DNA of 64,000 bases from Bacteroidaceae bacterium. Lineage in GTDB: Bacteria > Bacteroidota > Bacteroidia > Bacteroidales > Bacteroidaceae. A program made the translations under genes and the position numbers. The notes under the pieces are model-generated. The model was not told where the DNA came from, did not search any database, and saw only the letters and a list, made by a program, of their open reading frames with translations. Numbering within the stretch: the stretch's first letter is position 1; every line of letters starts with the position of its first letter. The DNA is taken from positions 1-64,000 of the forward strand of contig JAFZFO010000023.1 of NCBI GenBank assembly GCA_017555845.1, read 5' to 3'. Of this stretch, positions 8,359 to 17,105 are shown piece by piece.

Positions 8359-9684
8359 ATGAAAGTATTGAAATTTGGTGGAACATCAGTAGGTTCTGCC
8401 GAGCGTATGCAGAATGTCGTTAATCTTATCAACGACGGCGAGACAAAGATTGTTGTTCTTTCGGCAATGTCGGGAACCACAAATTCACTCATCGAGTTTA
8501 CAAACTATTTGCGTAATGGCAATGTGAACGGTGCTTGCGAGCACTCTACATTCCTGCAGACAAAGTACATGCAGACAATCAGCGAGCTCTACAAGACCCA
8601 GGAGGGCAAGGCTGCAGCCACCGCCAAGGTAAATGAGGTGTTTGCACATCTGCGCGACCTCGCTCAGCAGAAGTTGAGCGACGATCTTGAGAAGGAGATT
8701 GTAGCCCAGGGCGAGATCATCTCTACCAATATGGTTACATTCTTCATGCAGGAGCAGGGTATCGACGTGAAGCTGTTGAATGCTCTCGACTTCATGCGCC
8801 TTGCTGTCAATGGCGAGCCCGATCTGGAATATATCCGCGAGCACCTGTTGCCATTGCTCGATGCTGACAAGGAAGGCCGTATATATATCACACAGGGCTT
8901 CATCTGTATGAACCACGAGGGTAGCTACGACAATCTCCAGCGTGGTGGCAGTGACTATACCGCAACATTGATCGGCTCGGCAGTGAATGCCGAGGAGGTT
9001 CAGATCTGGACCGATATCGACGGCGTGCACAACAACGACCCCCGCGTGGTGGAAGGTACATCGCCTGTACGTAACCTCCACTTCGAGGAGAGCGCCGAGC
9101 TTGCATACTTCGGTGCAAAGATTCTGCACCCAACATGTATTCTCCCTGCCAAGCTGACAGGTACTCCAGTGCGCCTGCTCAACACAATGGATCCAAAGGC
9201 CGAGGGTACACGCATCGACAACAACCTTACCCGTCCTGGCGAAATCAAGGCCATTGCAGCAAAGGAGAACATTACCGCCATCAAAATCAAGAGCGGCCGA
9301 ATGTTGCTTGCATACGGTTTCTTGCGCAAGGTATTCGAGATTTTCGAGAACTACAAGACATCAATCGATATGGTTTGTACATCCGAGGTGGGTGTCTCTG
9401 TGTCAATCGATGACGACCGCCGTTTGGATGAAATCGTAGCCGAGTTGCAGAAGATCGGTACAATCACTGTTGACCGCAACATGTGTATCATTTGCGTGGT
9501 TGGTGACCTTGATTGGGAGAATGTAGGTTTTGAGGCACGTGCCATGGAGGCCATGAAGGATATCCCTGTACGTATGGTCTCTTACGGTGGTAGCAACTAC
9601 AATATCTCATTCCTTGTACGCGAGGAGGACAAGGTAAAGGCATTGCGTTCACTCAGCGCATCAATCTTTGGAACAAACAAATAA
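8359..9684 (+). CDS. lysC: Aspartate kinase (monofunctional)
   Basis: Aspartokinase phosphorylates L-aspartate, the first step toward lysine, threonine, methionine and diaminopimelate. The 441-aa protein starts MKVLKFGGTSVGSAERM (nucleotide-binding KFGGTS). It has the amino-acid kinase segment QRGGSDYTATLIGSA and the aspartate-binding region WTDIDGVHNNDPR. The C-terminal ACT domains (from about residue 305) include SVSIDD and VRMVSYGGSNYNISFLV, typical of feedback-regulated LysC/aspartokinase III. It is followed nine bases later by lysA, so the pair acts at the start and end of the lysine branch. Confidence 0.95.
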   Translation: MKVLKFGGTSVGSAERMQNVVNLINDGETKIVVLSAMSGTTNSLIEFTNYLRNGNVNGACEHSTFLQTKYMQTISELYKTQEGKAAATAKVNEVFAHLRDLAQQKLSDDLEKEIVAQGEIISTNMVTFFMQEQGIDVKLLNALDFMRLAVNGEPDLEYIREHLLPLLDADKEGRIYITQGFICMNHEGSYDNLQRGGSDYTATLIGSAVNAEEVQIWTDIDGVHNNDPRVVEGTSPVRNLHFEESAELAYFGAKILHPTCILPAKLTGTPVRLLNTMDPKAEGTRIDNNLTRPGEIKAIAAKENITAIKIKSGRMLLAYGFLRKVFEIFENYKTSIDMVCTSEVGVSVSIDDDRRLDEIVAELQKIGTITVDRNMCIICVVGDLDWENVGFEARAMEAMKDIPVRMVSYGGSNYNISFLVREEDKVKALRSLSASIFGTNK

Positions 9685-9693
9685 TATAGGACA

Positions 9694-10851
9694 ATGAATT
9701 TTCCTGTTGATTATTTCAGAGGCGTTGATACTCCGTTCTATTATTACGATGTAGAGCTGTTGGAAAAGACCATTGCTACAGTGAAGGCCGAGGCCGAGCG
9801 TTATGGCAATTTCGATGTCCACTATGCCATTAAAGCAAACTTCAACCCACGCCTGCTCAAGATTATGGCCGATGCCGGTCTTGGTGCCGACTGCGTGAGT
9901 GGTGGCGAGGTGGCTGCGGCACTTGCTGCCGGTGTTCCCGCATCAAAGATTGTTTTTGCCGGTGTTGGAAAGACCGATAAGGAGATTGCTCTTGCACTCG
10001 ATGCCGGTATCTTCTGCTTCAATGCTGAGTCCGTGCCCGAGCTCGAGGCCATCGAGGCTCTTGCTGCCGAGCGTGGAGTAGTGGCGCAGGTTGCGCTACG
10101 AATAAACCCCAATGTAGGTGCGCATACACATAGCAACATCACTACCGGTCTGGCCGAGAATAAGTTCGGTATCGGTTACGAGCAGCTCGATGACGTCATC
10201 AATGTCATTGAGGATATGAAGCACATCTCATTGATAGGTCTGCACTTCCACATTGGCTCACAGATTCTTGTAATGGATGATTTTATTGCCCTCTGCGGTA
10301 GAATCAATGAACTGCAGGAACTGTTGTTCGAGACCCGTGGCCTGGTGCTTCCACACATCAACGTGGGTGGTGGTCTTGGTATACGCTACGATGCCCCCGA
10401 CAAGTATCCCATCCCCGATTTCGAGCTCTACTTCGCAACATACGCCAATAATCTCAAACTCTATCCCGGTCAGCATGTCCATTTTGAGCTGGGCCGCAGT
10501 ATCGTGGCGCAGTGCGGTGCTCTTGTCACACGTGTGACATACGTGAAGCATGGCGGATGCAAGCAGTTTGTGATTGTGGATGCGGGTATGAACGACCTCA
10601 TCCGTCCGGCATTGTACGATGCCTACCATCGCATCGAGAACCTCTGTTCCGACAAAGCCGATGAGGTGTATGATGTCGTTGGTCCGGTTTGTGAGTCATC
10701 CGATGTGTTCTGTCACGACCGCAAGATGCCTGCAACACAGCGTGGCGATCTGCTCGTGATGAGGTCGGCCGGTGCATATGGCGAGGCAATGGCTTTCGGA
10801 TATAACTGCCGCACATTGCCAAAGGCAGTGCTCTCGACAGATGTAAAGTGA
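9694..10851 (+). CDS. lysA: Diaminopimelate decarboxylase
   Basis: LysA decarboxylates meso-diaminopimelate to L-lysine with pyridoxal phosphate. The 385-aa alanine-racemase-fold protein has the PLP lysine in HYAIKAN (Lys47), the HIGSQI strand, the glycine loop NVGGGLGIRYD and the dimer-completing active-site motif GPVCESSDVF. It is slightly shorter than E. coli LysA (420 aa) but complete. It is in an operon with lysC and ends at a clear terminator. Confidence 0.95.
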   Translation: MNFPVDYFRGVDTPFYYYDVELLEKTIATVKAEAERYGNFDVHYAIKANFNPRLLKIMADAGLGADCVSGGEVAAALAAGVPASKIVFAGVGKTDKEIALALDAGIFCFNAESVPELEAIEALAAERGVVAQVALRINPNVGAHTHSNITTGLAENKFGIGYEQLDDVINVIEDMKHISLIGLHFHIGSQILVMDDFIALCGRINELQELLFETRGLVLPHINVGGGLGIRYDAPDKYPIPDFELYFATYANNLKLYPGQHVHFELGRSIVAQCGALVTRVTYVKHGGCKQFVIVDAGMNDLIRPALYDAYHRIENLCSDKADEVYDVVGPVCESSDVFCHDRKMPATQRGDLLVMRSAGAYGEAMAFGYNCRTLPKAVLSTDVK

Positions 10852-10874
10852 TGAACAAATCCCCTTTGTAACAT

Positions 10875-10908
10875 AAAAGCCATCGCATTTGCGATGGCTT
10901 TTGTTTTT
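10875..10908. terminator. Terminator between lysA and the convergent LolC-like gene
   Basis: AAAAGCCATCGC (10875-10886) pairs with GCGATGGCTTTT (10891-10902) as a perfect 12-bp stem with a 4-nt loop, followed by GTTTTT. On the minus strand it could also end the operon that stops at 10907. Confidence 0.9.
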
Positions 10909-12145
10909 ACTCGAACTTAATTGCCTTTACCGGGTCAATCCTTGATATGAGCATTGATGGAACTACCAGTATAGCAATTGATATCAAGAACATTGCAATG
11001 TTCATTGGAACAAGCAACCAACTGAACTCAATGGGAACCTTGTCCATGTAATACATCTCGGGGTCTATGGCAATTATGCCTGTCAGTTGTTGTATCACAC
11101 ACATTGCAATGGCAATTGCGTTGCCAATGAGCATGCCTTTTACCACAATCATTCCGGCATAGTAGATGAATGTCTTTCTTATTGACAGGTTTCTTGCACC
11201 AACAGCCTTCATAATACCTATGAAGTTACTCTTTTCGAGAATGAGGATGAAGAGTCCCGAAATCATTGTGAAGCCGGCAATGCAGATGACAAGAATCAGA
11301 ATTATCCACACTGTCTGGTCAAGTACGCCTAGCCAGTTGAATATGCCGGGGTAGAGCTCGTCTATCGTTGCAGAGTACAATCCCTCGTGGTTTCTTATTG
11401 CAGCATCGTCTATTATGCTCTTAATCCTCTCGCTACAGATGTACCTGTTGTCGTACTCGTCTGCCGTAATCTCAATTCCTGTCGCTTCCTCCTTCTCCCA
11501 GCCATTGAGTTTGCGGGTAGTGTAGATGTCGGTAAGCGCCATCACATTGTCGAACTCTGTGAGGTGCGTCTCGTATATTGCCGAAACCGTCATCTTGCGT
11601 GCCCTTGTTCCACCTTGCATAAAGTAGATATTCACCCTGTCGCCGCACTTCAGCTTCAGCCTGTTGGCGGTAGTCTTGGATATTACAATGGCGTTCGATG
11701 CACCCTCGCTCGTGAACTGTGGCAGTTCACCCTCAACGATGTTCGATGCAAAGAACGACAGGTCGTAGTCGCTGTCCACACCCTTTAGCATTATGCCCTC
11801 ATATTCACTGTTCGCCAGTATTATGCCCGGTATCTGTGCATACTGCTGTATGTGCTTCACACCGTCAGTGGCAAGCAACTCTGTTGTCAATATGCTGTCG
11901 GCCGTTATTGGAATGGAGCTTTCGCTGCTTCTCTCATAGTTGAGCACCTGTATGTACCCGCCGAAACCCACAGCCTTGTCACGTACCTGATTCTTGAAAC
12001 CCACGATGATGCATATCGACAGGAACATGACTATTGTTCCAATCGTCACACCCCATTGCGCAATGGCGACCGCGGGGCGCGATATGTGTCGCTCTCCGTT
12101 GCGTGTATTGTATAGCCTGTGGGCAAGGAATAGTTCAAGGTTCAT
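10907..12145 (-). CDS. LolC/LolE-type ABC transporter permease (FtsX domain)
   Basis: This 412-aa inner-membrane protein has one N-terminal membrane segment (GVTIGTIVMFLSICIIVGF), a large periplasmic MacB-PCD-like domain (about residues 60-260) and three C-terminal segments of the FtsX type. It ends with IDPVKAIKFE, typical of this family. LolC/E proteins with LolD extract lipoproteins from the inner membrane; related permeases serve other exporters. The start MNLELFLAHRLY matches the family. It is the last gene of a three-gene minus-strand operon, five bases after the lipoprotein gene; no dedicated ATPase gene is adjacent. Confidence 0.85.
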   Translation of the reverse strand: MNLELFLAHRLYNTRNGERHISRPAVAIAQWGVTIGTIVMFLSICIIVGFKNQVRDKAVGFGGYIQVLNYERSSESSIPITADSILTTELLATDGVKHIQQYAQIPGIILANSEYEGIMLKGVDSDYDLSFFASNIVEGELPQFTSEGASNAIVISKTTANRLKLKCGDRVNIYFMQGGTRARKMTVSAIYETHLTEFDNVMALTDIYTTRKLNGWEKEEATGIEITADEYDNRYICSERIKSIIDDAAIRNHEGLYSATIDELYPGIFNWLGVLDQTVWIILILVICIAGFTMISGLFILILEKSNFIGIMKAVGARNLSIRKTFIYYAGMIVVKGMLIGNAIAIAMCVIQQLTGIIAIDPEMYYMDKVPIEFSWLLVPMNIAMFLISIAILVVPSMLISRIDPVKAIKFE

Positions 12146-12150
12146 GAAAA

Positions 12151-12540
12151 TCAGAATTTGCGGAATGTGAGTCTTACTTCGTTAGACTGCAGAATCATTC
12201 TCTTGTTTGTCAGTTTGTTAACGCCAAAGCGCTCGTTCTCAGGGTTGTACATTCCCACACCCCTGCAGTCCGATGGCCTTTGTATCATCTGTATGAATAG
12301 CGAGTCTTCAACATGCTGGAAACGGCCCTTCGCAATGACACCACTTTCGGTGTTTGCCGTAATCATCCTCAGCTGTATTGCCCAGAAACAATCCTCGTTG
12401 CTCTTGTCGATGATTGTGTCGTTGCAGAACTCCTCAATCTGCAACAGCTTCCAGAAACCACCCAAGTCGCCATTGTCATCAGCCTTCTGGCACGATGCCA
12501 ACAGCGTGGCGCAGAGTAGTATGTATGTTATCTTTTTCAT
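12151..12540 (-). CDS. Lipocalin-like small lipoprotein
   Basis: This 129-aa protein starts MKKITYILLCATLLASC with a lipobox (LASC, Cys17). The mature part is beta-rich (GFWKLLQIEEF, FWAIQLRM and a final RLTFRKF), like Bacteroidetes lipocalin-like lipoproteins. It is probably anchored in the outer or inner membrane; no ligand can be deduced. Its start overlaps the stop of the Wzi-like gene by four bases (ATGA), which indicates translational coupling. Confidence 0.75.
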   Translation of the reverse strand: MKKITYILLCATLLASCQKADDNGDLGGFWKLLQIEEFCNDTIIDKSNEDCFWAIQLRMITANTESGVIAKGRFQHVEDSLFIQMIQRPSDCRGVGMYNPENERFGVNKLTNKRMILQSNEVRLTFRKF

Positions 12541-14030
12541 TTCTTCTCTTTTTTACATGTGTTGAAGACATTGCATCCTTTGATGGTAAGCATTCCGCCG
12601 TAGTTGTTGCCGTACAGGTTGCCACTGTCAAGTGCGAATGAAGCAATGACGCTCCAATCTTTCATGAACTGTGGTTTGTATGTTAGTTCTACAAGGCATG
12701 AGCGGTTTACTTTGATATCCTTGAATGGAACCTGATACGTGCCCCAATTGTTGGTGCGTGTATATAGTGCACGATATCCCAACCAATAGGTTGGAGCACC
12801 TTCTATGCCAAAATGGAATGCCTCAACACGGTTGTTATAGCAATATTGAATGCGGTCCTTGTTGTAGATTGGCGACGTGCACAATGGTGTACCTATCATT
12901 TGGCCATAATTGAACCAGCCTGGGTATTTACCATGGTTGTAGTTGTTGTCCTTGCAGCTGATCTGGTCGGGGAAGGTGCTGTTCTTGTCGTGGTAGATTG
13001 GGCCACTTTGGTTCTTTAGGTTGAAATACTCTAGAACGATATTCTTTATCCAACAGAACTCTTTGAGTTCAAGTTCAATGCCTACCAGTTGCTCTGTCCA
13101 TAGTCCATATTCCCAAAACAGTTGCGAGTGGTCTTCAAAAGTGTGTTCGTAGTATGTGCGTAATTTCCACTCCTTACTGTTCCATGTTATGGCACCTTGC
13201 CAACTTCCCAACATGTTGCCTGCAACATTGGCCTGGTCGCCAGCATCATATGAGGCGTCACCTCCCAATGGGATAAGCGCGTAGAAGAAATCCTTTGGGC
13301 GCACCGGGTTTATAAAATTACTTCCGGGCTTTCTGTTTGTATTGTAGCATATGCCACCGAATTGTGTTACCATGTGCAATCCCATCTCTGCGGTCAATGG
13401 AAACTTCTTCTCATTTCCGAATTTCATGAAACCGGCTTTGGAGTGGTAGAGTGCTTTTTCTACACGTGGAGATATTTCGCTGAAGAAACTTTCTTGCCAA
13501 TCTCCGTCTGTGTGGCATCCGTATGCGAGGTGTCCTTTTATGCCAAGCCATCCTTTTGTTCCAGGGATGTTCCAATAGTCGGGCAACTCAATACGTATTT
13601 GTGGAATAGGACGTGCATTTCCGCTTTCAATGAGTGAGCCTGTAGATAGGCTATGATTAGTGAGTTCGCCCCAACGCTCTTTCTGTCCTAACGATATCCT
13701 GAATTTTTTCCATTGGAAGTCAAAATAGGCCTGCTGTACAAACAACGTAGATGTGAGATTGTGTGCAGCAACGGCATCTGCTCTCCATTCGAGGATGATG
13801 TCTGTGGTGCTGAAGATGTTATGCCCTTCAACGCCCACACGCGCATACAATGCATTGTTTGTGTGACTGCTGAGGCCTTGTCTATTTGCCATGTGCCAGA
13901 ACGGTGTATGGCTGCCGCTACCAAATGTACTACCAGCTTCGTAACGTGTAAATATCGTTTGAGCAAAGCAATTGGCCGAAATAAGGAACAACAGTGTGAT
14001 TGCCAGATATTTTGTCCTATTTGAATTCAT
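12537..14030 (-). CDS. Wzi-family outer-membrane beta-barrel (capsule assembly protein)
   Basis: The 497-aa precursor has a signal peptide (cleavage after ANCFA) and alternating beta strands typical of an outer-membrane barrel. Recognisable Wzi-like pieces are PFWHMANRQG near the N-terminus, GQKERWGELTNHSLSTGSL, and aromatic C-terminal strands ending in a GGMLTIKG strand with a short tail. Wzi in E. coli anchors group 1 capsule at the cell surface; Bacteroidetes homologs are widespread, often away from capsule loci, and their substrate is less clear. It is the first gene of the operon with the lipocalin-like lipoprotein and the LolC-like permease. Confidence 0.8.
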   Translation of the reverse strand: MNSNRTKYLAITLLFLISANCFAQTIFTRYEAGSTFGSGSHTPFWHMANRQGLSSHTNNALYARVGVEGHNIFSTTDIILEWRADAVAAHNLTSTLFVQQAYFDFQWKKFRISLGQKERWGELTNHSLSTGSLIESGNARPIPQIRIELPDYWNIPGTKGWLGIKGHLAYGCHTDGDWQESFFSEISPRVEKALYHSKAGFMKFGNEKKFPLTAEMGLHMVTQFGGICYNTNRKPGSNFINPVRPKDFFYALIPLGGDASYDAGDQANVAGNMLGSWQGAITWNSKEWKLRTYYEHTFEDHSQLFWEYGLWTEQLVGIELELKEFCWIKNIVLEYFNLKNQSGPIYHDKNSTFPDQISCKDNNYNHGKYPGWFNYGQMIGTPLCTSPIYNKDRIQYCYNNRVEAFHFGIEGAPTYWLGYRALYTRTNNWGTYQVPFKDIKVNRSCLVELTYKPQFMKDWSVIASFALDSGNLYGNNYGGMLTIKGCNVFNTCKKEKK

Positions 14031-14055
14031 TATGCTGGGTTGTTGTTATTTGTCG

Positions 14056-14063
14056 CGAAGATA
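14056..14063 (-). promoter_or_regulatory. -7 box of the Wzi-like operon
   Basis: On the minus strand TATCTTCG lies 25 bases upstream of the ATG at 14030; one mismatch to TAnnTTTG. Confidence 0.5.
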
Positions 14064-14120
14064 GTGCAAACGGGCGAAACATTAAAATTAACTTCGCTTT
14101 TAATTCGCCTGCAGCTGTAA

Positions 14121-14162
14121 AAACAGGAGGGTGGCTAATTTTTCTTAGTCACCCTCCTGTTA
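14121..14162 (-). terminator. Terminator of the rplY-pth-S4 operon
   Basis: AACAGGAGGGTGGCTAA (14122-14138) pairs with the repeat at 14145-14161 (one G-T pair). On the minus strand it is followed by TTTTT, so it ends the operon coming from the right. Confidence 0.85.
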
Positions 14163-14579
14163 TAGTTCTTCAAAATCGAATTCCTCGGCATCGCTGTCAT
14201 ACCAGTCATCTACAAACTGGTCAAGGTCGCGGCGTTCTTTCTTTGTCGGGCGGCCCGTTCCGCGCATGCGTCCCACAAAGCCGCTCATCTTGCTCATCTC
14301 AAGAATCTCGTACTGCTCCTGTGGAGTAACGTTCTCCATCAGCTCCGGCACAAGCTTTGCCCCCACGCGGTTCTCGGCGCACTTCAGCACCTTGAACGAA
14401 TATGTGATTGGCGCTTTCTTTACGTTCACGATGTCGCCCACGCGCACGTTGTTCGCCGGCTTTGCCGTGCGGTCGCCAATGCTGATGTGGCCCTTCTTGC
14501 AAGCCTCGGCTGCAATGCTGCGTGTCTTGTATATGCGCACAGCCCACAGCCATTTGTCTATGCGTGCCTGATCAGCCAT
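14160..14579 (-). CDS. hslR: S4-domain RNA-binding protein, Hsp15-like
   Basis: This 139-aa protein begins with an S4 domain ([22 protein letters not shown], then [11 protein letters not shown]). Basic and acidic C-terminal extensions ([14 protein letters not shown], ending [12 protein letters not shown]) follow. Hsp15 binds stalled 50S subunits carrying nascent tRNA-peptide and helps recycle them. Its place in one operon with peptidyl-tRNA hydrolase and ribosomal protein L25 fits a role in ribosome rescue. It overlaps pth by eight bases. Confidence 0.85.
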   Translation of the reverse strand: MADQARIDKWLWAVRIYKTRSIAAEACKKGHISIGDRTAKPANNVRVGDIVNVKKAPITYSFKVLKCAENRVGAKLVPELMENVTPQEQYEILEMSKMSGFVGRMRGTGRPTKKERRDLDQFVDDWYDSDAEEFDFEEL

Positions 14580-15168
14580 TGTTCTCCTGCGGCTTGTTGC
14601 CGTTGCCCTTCTTGTTGAACTGGTTCATTGTGCGCGCCAAGCCTGCAAAGCAGAAACTCTTGATGATTTCGTTCGTTGTCTCCAGCTGCTGCTCAATGAC
14701 CTTCTGCTCCTCGCTGTCAAACGCTCCAAGCACAAAGTTTACCTGGTGTCCCTTGCCGAAGTCATTGCCAATGCCAAAACGCAGACGTGCGTAGTTGGTA
14801 GTGCCTATGGTGGCCGCAATGTGCTTCAGTCCGTTGTGCCCACCGTCGCTGCCTTGTCCTTTTAGGCGCAGTGCACCGACTGGCAGTGCAAGGTCGTCCA
14901 CAATCACAAGGACATTCTCCAATGGAATCTTCTCCTGTTGCATCCAGTAACGTACCGCGTTACCGCTCAGGTTCATGTATGTCGATGGCTTCAGTAGCAC
15001 GAGCTTGCGTCCGCGCACCGATGCTTCGGCAACGTATCCGTAACGCTTGTCTTGAAAAGCAGTATTGGACGCTTTGGCAAAAGCGTCCAATACTGTAAAT
15101 CCTATGTTGTGGCGGGTTCCTTCGTACTCGTGGCCGATGTTACCCAACCCTACAATCAGATATTTCAT
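14572..15168 (-). CDS. pth: Peptidyl-tRNA hydrolase
   Basis: Pth cleaves the ester bond of peptidyl-tRNA released from stalled ribosomes. The 198-aa protein shows [18 protein letters not shown] (catalytic His20 in RHN), [23 protein letters not shown] (catalytic Asp) and [10 protein letters not shown], all diagnostic. The C-terminus extends past the core into a basic, Asn/Gly-rich tail. A perfect 16-bp inverted repeat lies inside the coding sequence (15060-15095). It sits between rplY (13 bases upstream) and the S4 gene. Confidence 0.95.
   Translation of the reverse strand: MKYLIVGLGNIGHEYEGTRHNIGFTVLDAFAKASNTAFQDKRYGYVAEASVRGRKLVLLKPSTYMNLSGNAVRYWMQQEKIPLENVLVIVDDLALPVGALRLKGQGSDGGHNGLKHIAATIGTTNYARLRFGIGNDFGKGHQVNFVLGAFDSEEQKVIEQQLETTNEIIKSFCFAGLARTMNQFNKKGNGNKPQENNG
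15060..15095 (-). other. Perfect 16-bp hairpin inside the pth coding sequence
   Basis: CAGTATTGGACGCTTT (15060-15075) is the exact reverse complement of bases 15080-15095, with a 4-nt loop GGCA. It covers roughly codons 25-36 of pth ([12 protein letters not shown]). A hairpin this long in a coding region would be a very stable mRNA structure near the 5' end of the gene. Confidence 0.75.
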
Positions 15169-15181
15169 TTGCCGTCAGCGA

Positions 15182-15760
15182 TTACTTTCTAGCGGCTGCT
15201 GCAGCTGCTGCAGATGCACGAGTTGTCTTAACTGAAGCAACAAGTGACTCCTTAGCTGATACGAGCTCAAGACCCTCGTAAGAAAGCTCACCTACCTTGA
15301 TTGACTTGCCGAGCTGAAGTGATGTCACGTCAACTGTCAAGAGCTCAGGGATAGCTGTGTAAAGAGCCTTAACCTTGAGGTAACGCTGAACCTGAACGAG
15401 CTTACCACCGGCACGTACACCGTCTGCAAGACCCTCGAGCTTAACAGGAACTGCCATAACGATAGGCTTCTCCTCAGTTACCTGATAGAAATCTACGTGG
15501 AGGATAGTGTCCTTTACTGGGTGGAACTGGATATCCTTCATAACAGCCTTAACTGTTACGCCGTCGATTGTGAGGTCAACTACGTGGATGTCTGGTGTGT
15601 AAACGAGCTTGCGGAGACCCTCTGTTGGAACAGAGAATGCCTTAGCCTCTTTCTCTACGCCGTAAAGGTTGCATGGTACGAGACCTGCGTTACGGAGCGC
15701 GTTGGTAGCCTTCTTGCCTACCTCAGTTCTTACTGAACCGTTGATGCTGATTGATTTCAT
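15182..15760 (-). CDS. rplY: 50S ribosomal protein L25/CTC family
   Basis: This 192-aa long-form L25 (CTC) protein binds 5S rRNA through its N-terminal beta-barrel (SVRTEVGKKATNALRNAGLVPCNLYG) and has a C-terminal TL5-like domain (EEKPIVMAVPVKLEG). It ends in an Ala-rich tail. Codon choice is strongly biased, as expected for a ribosomal protein. It is the first gene of the operon with pth and the S4 gene. Confidence 0.95.
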   Translation of the reverse strand: MKSISINGSVRTEVGKKATNALRNAGLVPCNLYGVEKEAKAFSVPTEGLRKLVYTPDIHVVDLTIDGVTVKAVMKDIQFHPVKDTILHVDFYQVTEEKPIVMAVPVKLEGLADGVRAGGKLVQVQRYLKVKALYTAIPELLTVDVTSLQLGKSIKVGELSYEGLELVSAKESLVASVKTTRASAAAAAAARK

Positions 15761-15842
15761 AGTTAAAAATGTGTTACTCTAAATTAAGATTAAATTAATT
15801 CTGCTTAATTCGCCATCACACGATGTCTCTTAAAAGCGGGTG

Positions 15843-15850
15843 CAAAATTA
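15843..15850 (-). promoter_or_regulatory. -7 box of the rplY operon
   Basis: Minus strand TAATTTTG, a perfect match. It leaves a leader of about 75 bases before the ATG at 15760. Confidence 0.65.
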
Positions 15851-15940
15851 CGTTTTTTTTTTGAATTCTGCAAGTGAAAACGCGCGAAGCCGATGTTTTT
15901 CTCTTGTTTATAATCAATTTGTGTACATCGCTATAAACCA

Positions 15941-15979
15941 CACTCGCTTGCCGGCTATTTTTTAGTCGGCAAGCGAGTG
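15941..15979 (-). terminator. Long hairpin after the DUF3276 gene
   Basis: CACTCGCTTGCCGGCTA (15941-15957) pairs with 15963-15979 (one G-T pair), 17 bp with a short T-rich loop. It starts 18 bases after the DUF3276 stop. The trailing T tract is weak, so it may stabilise the mRNA end as well as terminate. Confidence 0.65.
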
Positions 15980-15996
15980 CAAGTATGTCGGGTTCT

Positions 15997-16356
15997 TTAG
16001 AACTCTATGTCAATGTTCAGGTTCTCGTTCTCCTTAGCCTCTGCGGGAGTCTCCTGATAACGTGGAACATATTCGCCCTGCTCGGCAACCACGTAGCTTA
16101 TTGCCTCGTTCAGGCTGTTTGCGAATTTTGCGAAATCCTCACGATAAAGGAAAATCTTGTGCTTCTCGAACGAAAGAGTAGCGTTCTCGCCCTCGCCCGA
16201 AACCAGTTTCTTGCTTTCGGTAATTGAAATGTACATCTCCTCCTTGCGGTTCTTCTTTACATCTATATAATAGATTCGTTTTCCGGCCTTTATGGCCTGT
16301 GAGAATACTATCTCCTTGTCACTCTCAATCATACCGCTCTTTTTGCTCTCTTCCAT
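15997..16356 (-). CDS. DUF3276 family PUR-alpha-like nucleic-acid-binding protein
   Basis: The 119-aa protein MEESKKSGMIESDKEIVFSQ... contains the PUR repeat core KAGKRIYYIDVKKNRKEEMY, then YISITESKK and a beta-strand/helix half with HKIFLYREDFAKFANSLNEAI, and an acidic tail. Bacterial PUR-alpha-like proteins bind single-stranded DNA or RNA; the cellular role in Bacteroidetes is not established. The frame extends upstream to 16419, but the ATG at 16356 matches the family start and lies downstream of the candidate -7 box near 16440. Confidence 0.85.
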   Translation of the reverse strand: MEESKKSGMIESDKEIVFSQAIKAGKRIYYIDVKKNRKEEMYISITESKKLVSGEGENATLSFEKHKIFLYREDFAKFANSLNEAISYVVAEQGEYVPRYQETPAEAKENENLNIDIEF

Positions 16357-16435
16357 AGATAATAGTTCAAACAGTTTTACTCTTTGTGTTCTTGCGCTTT
16401 GCAACAGACGTTTCTGCATGCATCGCGCTTAAGCG

Positions 16436-16443
16436 CAAATATG
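16436..16443 (-). promoter_or_regulatory. Possible -7 box of the DUF3276 gene
   Basis: Minus strand CATATTTG, one mismatch to TAnnTTTG, about 80 bases upstream of the ATG at 16356. A GCGCTTAAGCGC palindrome (16426-16437) overlaps it and could be an operator. Confidence 0.35.
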
Positions 16444-16775
16444 GACAAAAAAAATCAAAAGTCAATACTTGTGGCACTCTTTTTTTGAAAAATTGTTGCC
16501 AATTTGTAATTTTTGTGAAAAACCGTTGCCTTTTTGTCTCTGTTGTCGGCAGTTATGACACTTTTTTGATGTTTGTTTTGTGGATGATGTTGTCTATGCT
16601 TCTCTTGCTGTAGTGTTAAACGGCCGGCGGAGCTTCAACATCACTGTTCATCTCGCACGCCCCGCCGCCGTTCATGGCATTCTAAGTCCATGTAAATGAC
16701 AGTTTCCTTCTGCTTTTCATATAACAATCGGGTAGCCGTTTTTGTTTTGCCATATTGCCACTTTTGGGGCATAGT
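16444..16775. other. Non-coding gap, no feature recognised
   Basis: This stretch has only very short ORFs (14 residues or fewer) and no clear promoter or structured RNA. A GC-rich patch at 16621-16676 contains short inverted pieces (GGCCGGCGG, CCCCGCCGCCG) but no convincing stem. Confidence 0.4.
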
Positions 16776-16818
16776 CGCATAAAAAGCGAGCGGTAAACCA
16801 AATAAGTCTACCGCTCGC
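16776..16818 (-). terminator. Terminator of the small winged-helix gene
   Basis: GCGAGCGGTA (16786-16795) and TACCGCTCGC (16809-16818) form a perfect 10-bp stem. On the minus strand it is followed by a T run (TTTTT). Confidence 0.8.
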
Positions 16819-16841
16819 AGTCTTTCTATTGTAAATGGTTT

Positions 16842-17021
16842 TTACTTTGCAGGCTCCCATTTGCAACGTACCGGCGAAACAATTGCGCCTTCCTCCTTCA
16901 GCTGCTTCATCGCCTTGTCAACCTCCTTGCGGTCAATGCCGCTCAGCTCAACAATCTTACCAGCATTCACAGGCTCACCGGCCTCTCTCATCACTTGCAA
17001 TACTTTCTCTTTTGTTTCCAT
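16842..17021 (-). CDS. 59-aa winged-helix (MarR/ArsR-like) DNA-binding protein
   Basis: The protein reads [17 protein letters not shown], then [20 protein letters not shown] and [22 protein letters not shown]. This is a complete small winged helix: helix 1, an alternating helix-turn-helix with the [21 protein letters not shown] recognition unit, and a beta wing ending in CKWEPAK. Similar short one-domain wHTH proteins occur in Bacteroidetes and are annotated as transcriptional regulators; no target is known. A clear terminator follows. Heptamer repeats start ten bases upstream of the ATG, so the promoter must overlap or lie beyond repeat DNA. Confidence 0.8.
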   Translation of the reverse strand: METKEKVLQVMREAGEPVNAGKIVELSGIDRKEVDKAMKQLKEEGAIVSPVRCKWEPAK

Positions 17022-17030
17022 AATTTTTTT

Positions 17031-17105
17031 ATATAGGTTAAAGGTTGAAGGTTATAGGTTAATGGTTAAAGGTTAATGGTTAAAGGTTATAGGTTAAAGC
17101 TTTTT
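17031..17105 (+). repeat. Heptamer repeat array (GGTTAAA type)
   Basis: Roughly ten degenerate 7-nt units (GGTTAAA, GGTTATA, GGTTAAT, GGTTGAA). Related arrays lie at 18250-18480, 19735-19830, 45642-45830, 48829-48870, 51344-51530, 52130-52165, 53840-53910, 54155-54185 and 54573-54655. Confidence 0.8.

Noticed and set aside
7565..8386. 273-aa minus-strand ORF
   Set aside because: It is antisense to the FtsE-like ATPase with intact ABC motifs.
16569..16613. Short hydrophobic peptide MFVLWMMLSMLLLL
   Set aside because: Only 14 residues with no promoter; insufficient evidence for a toxin-like small protein.
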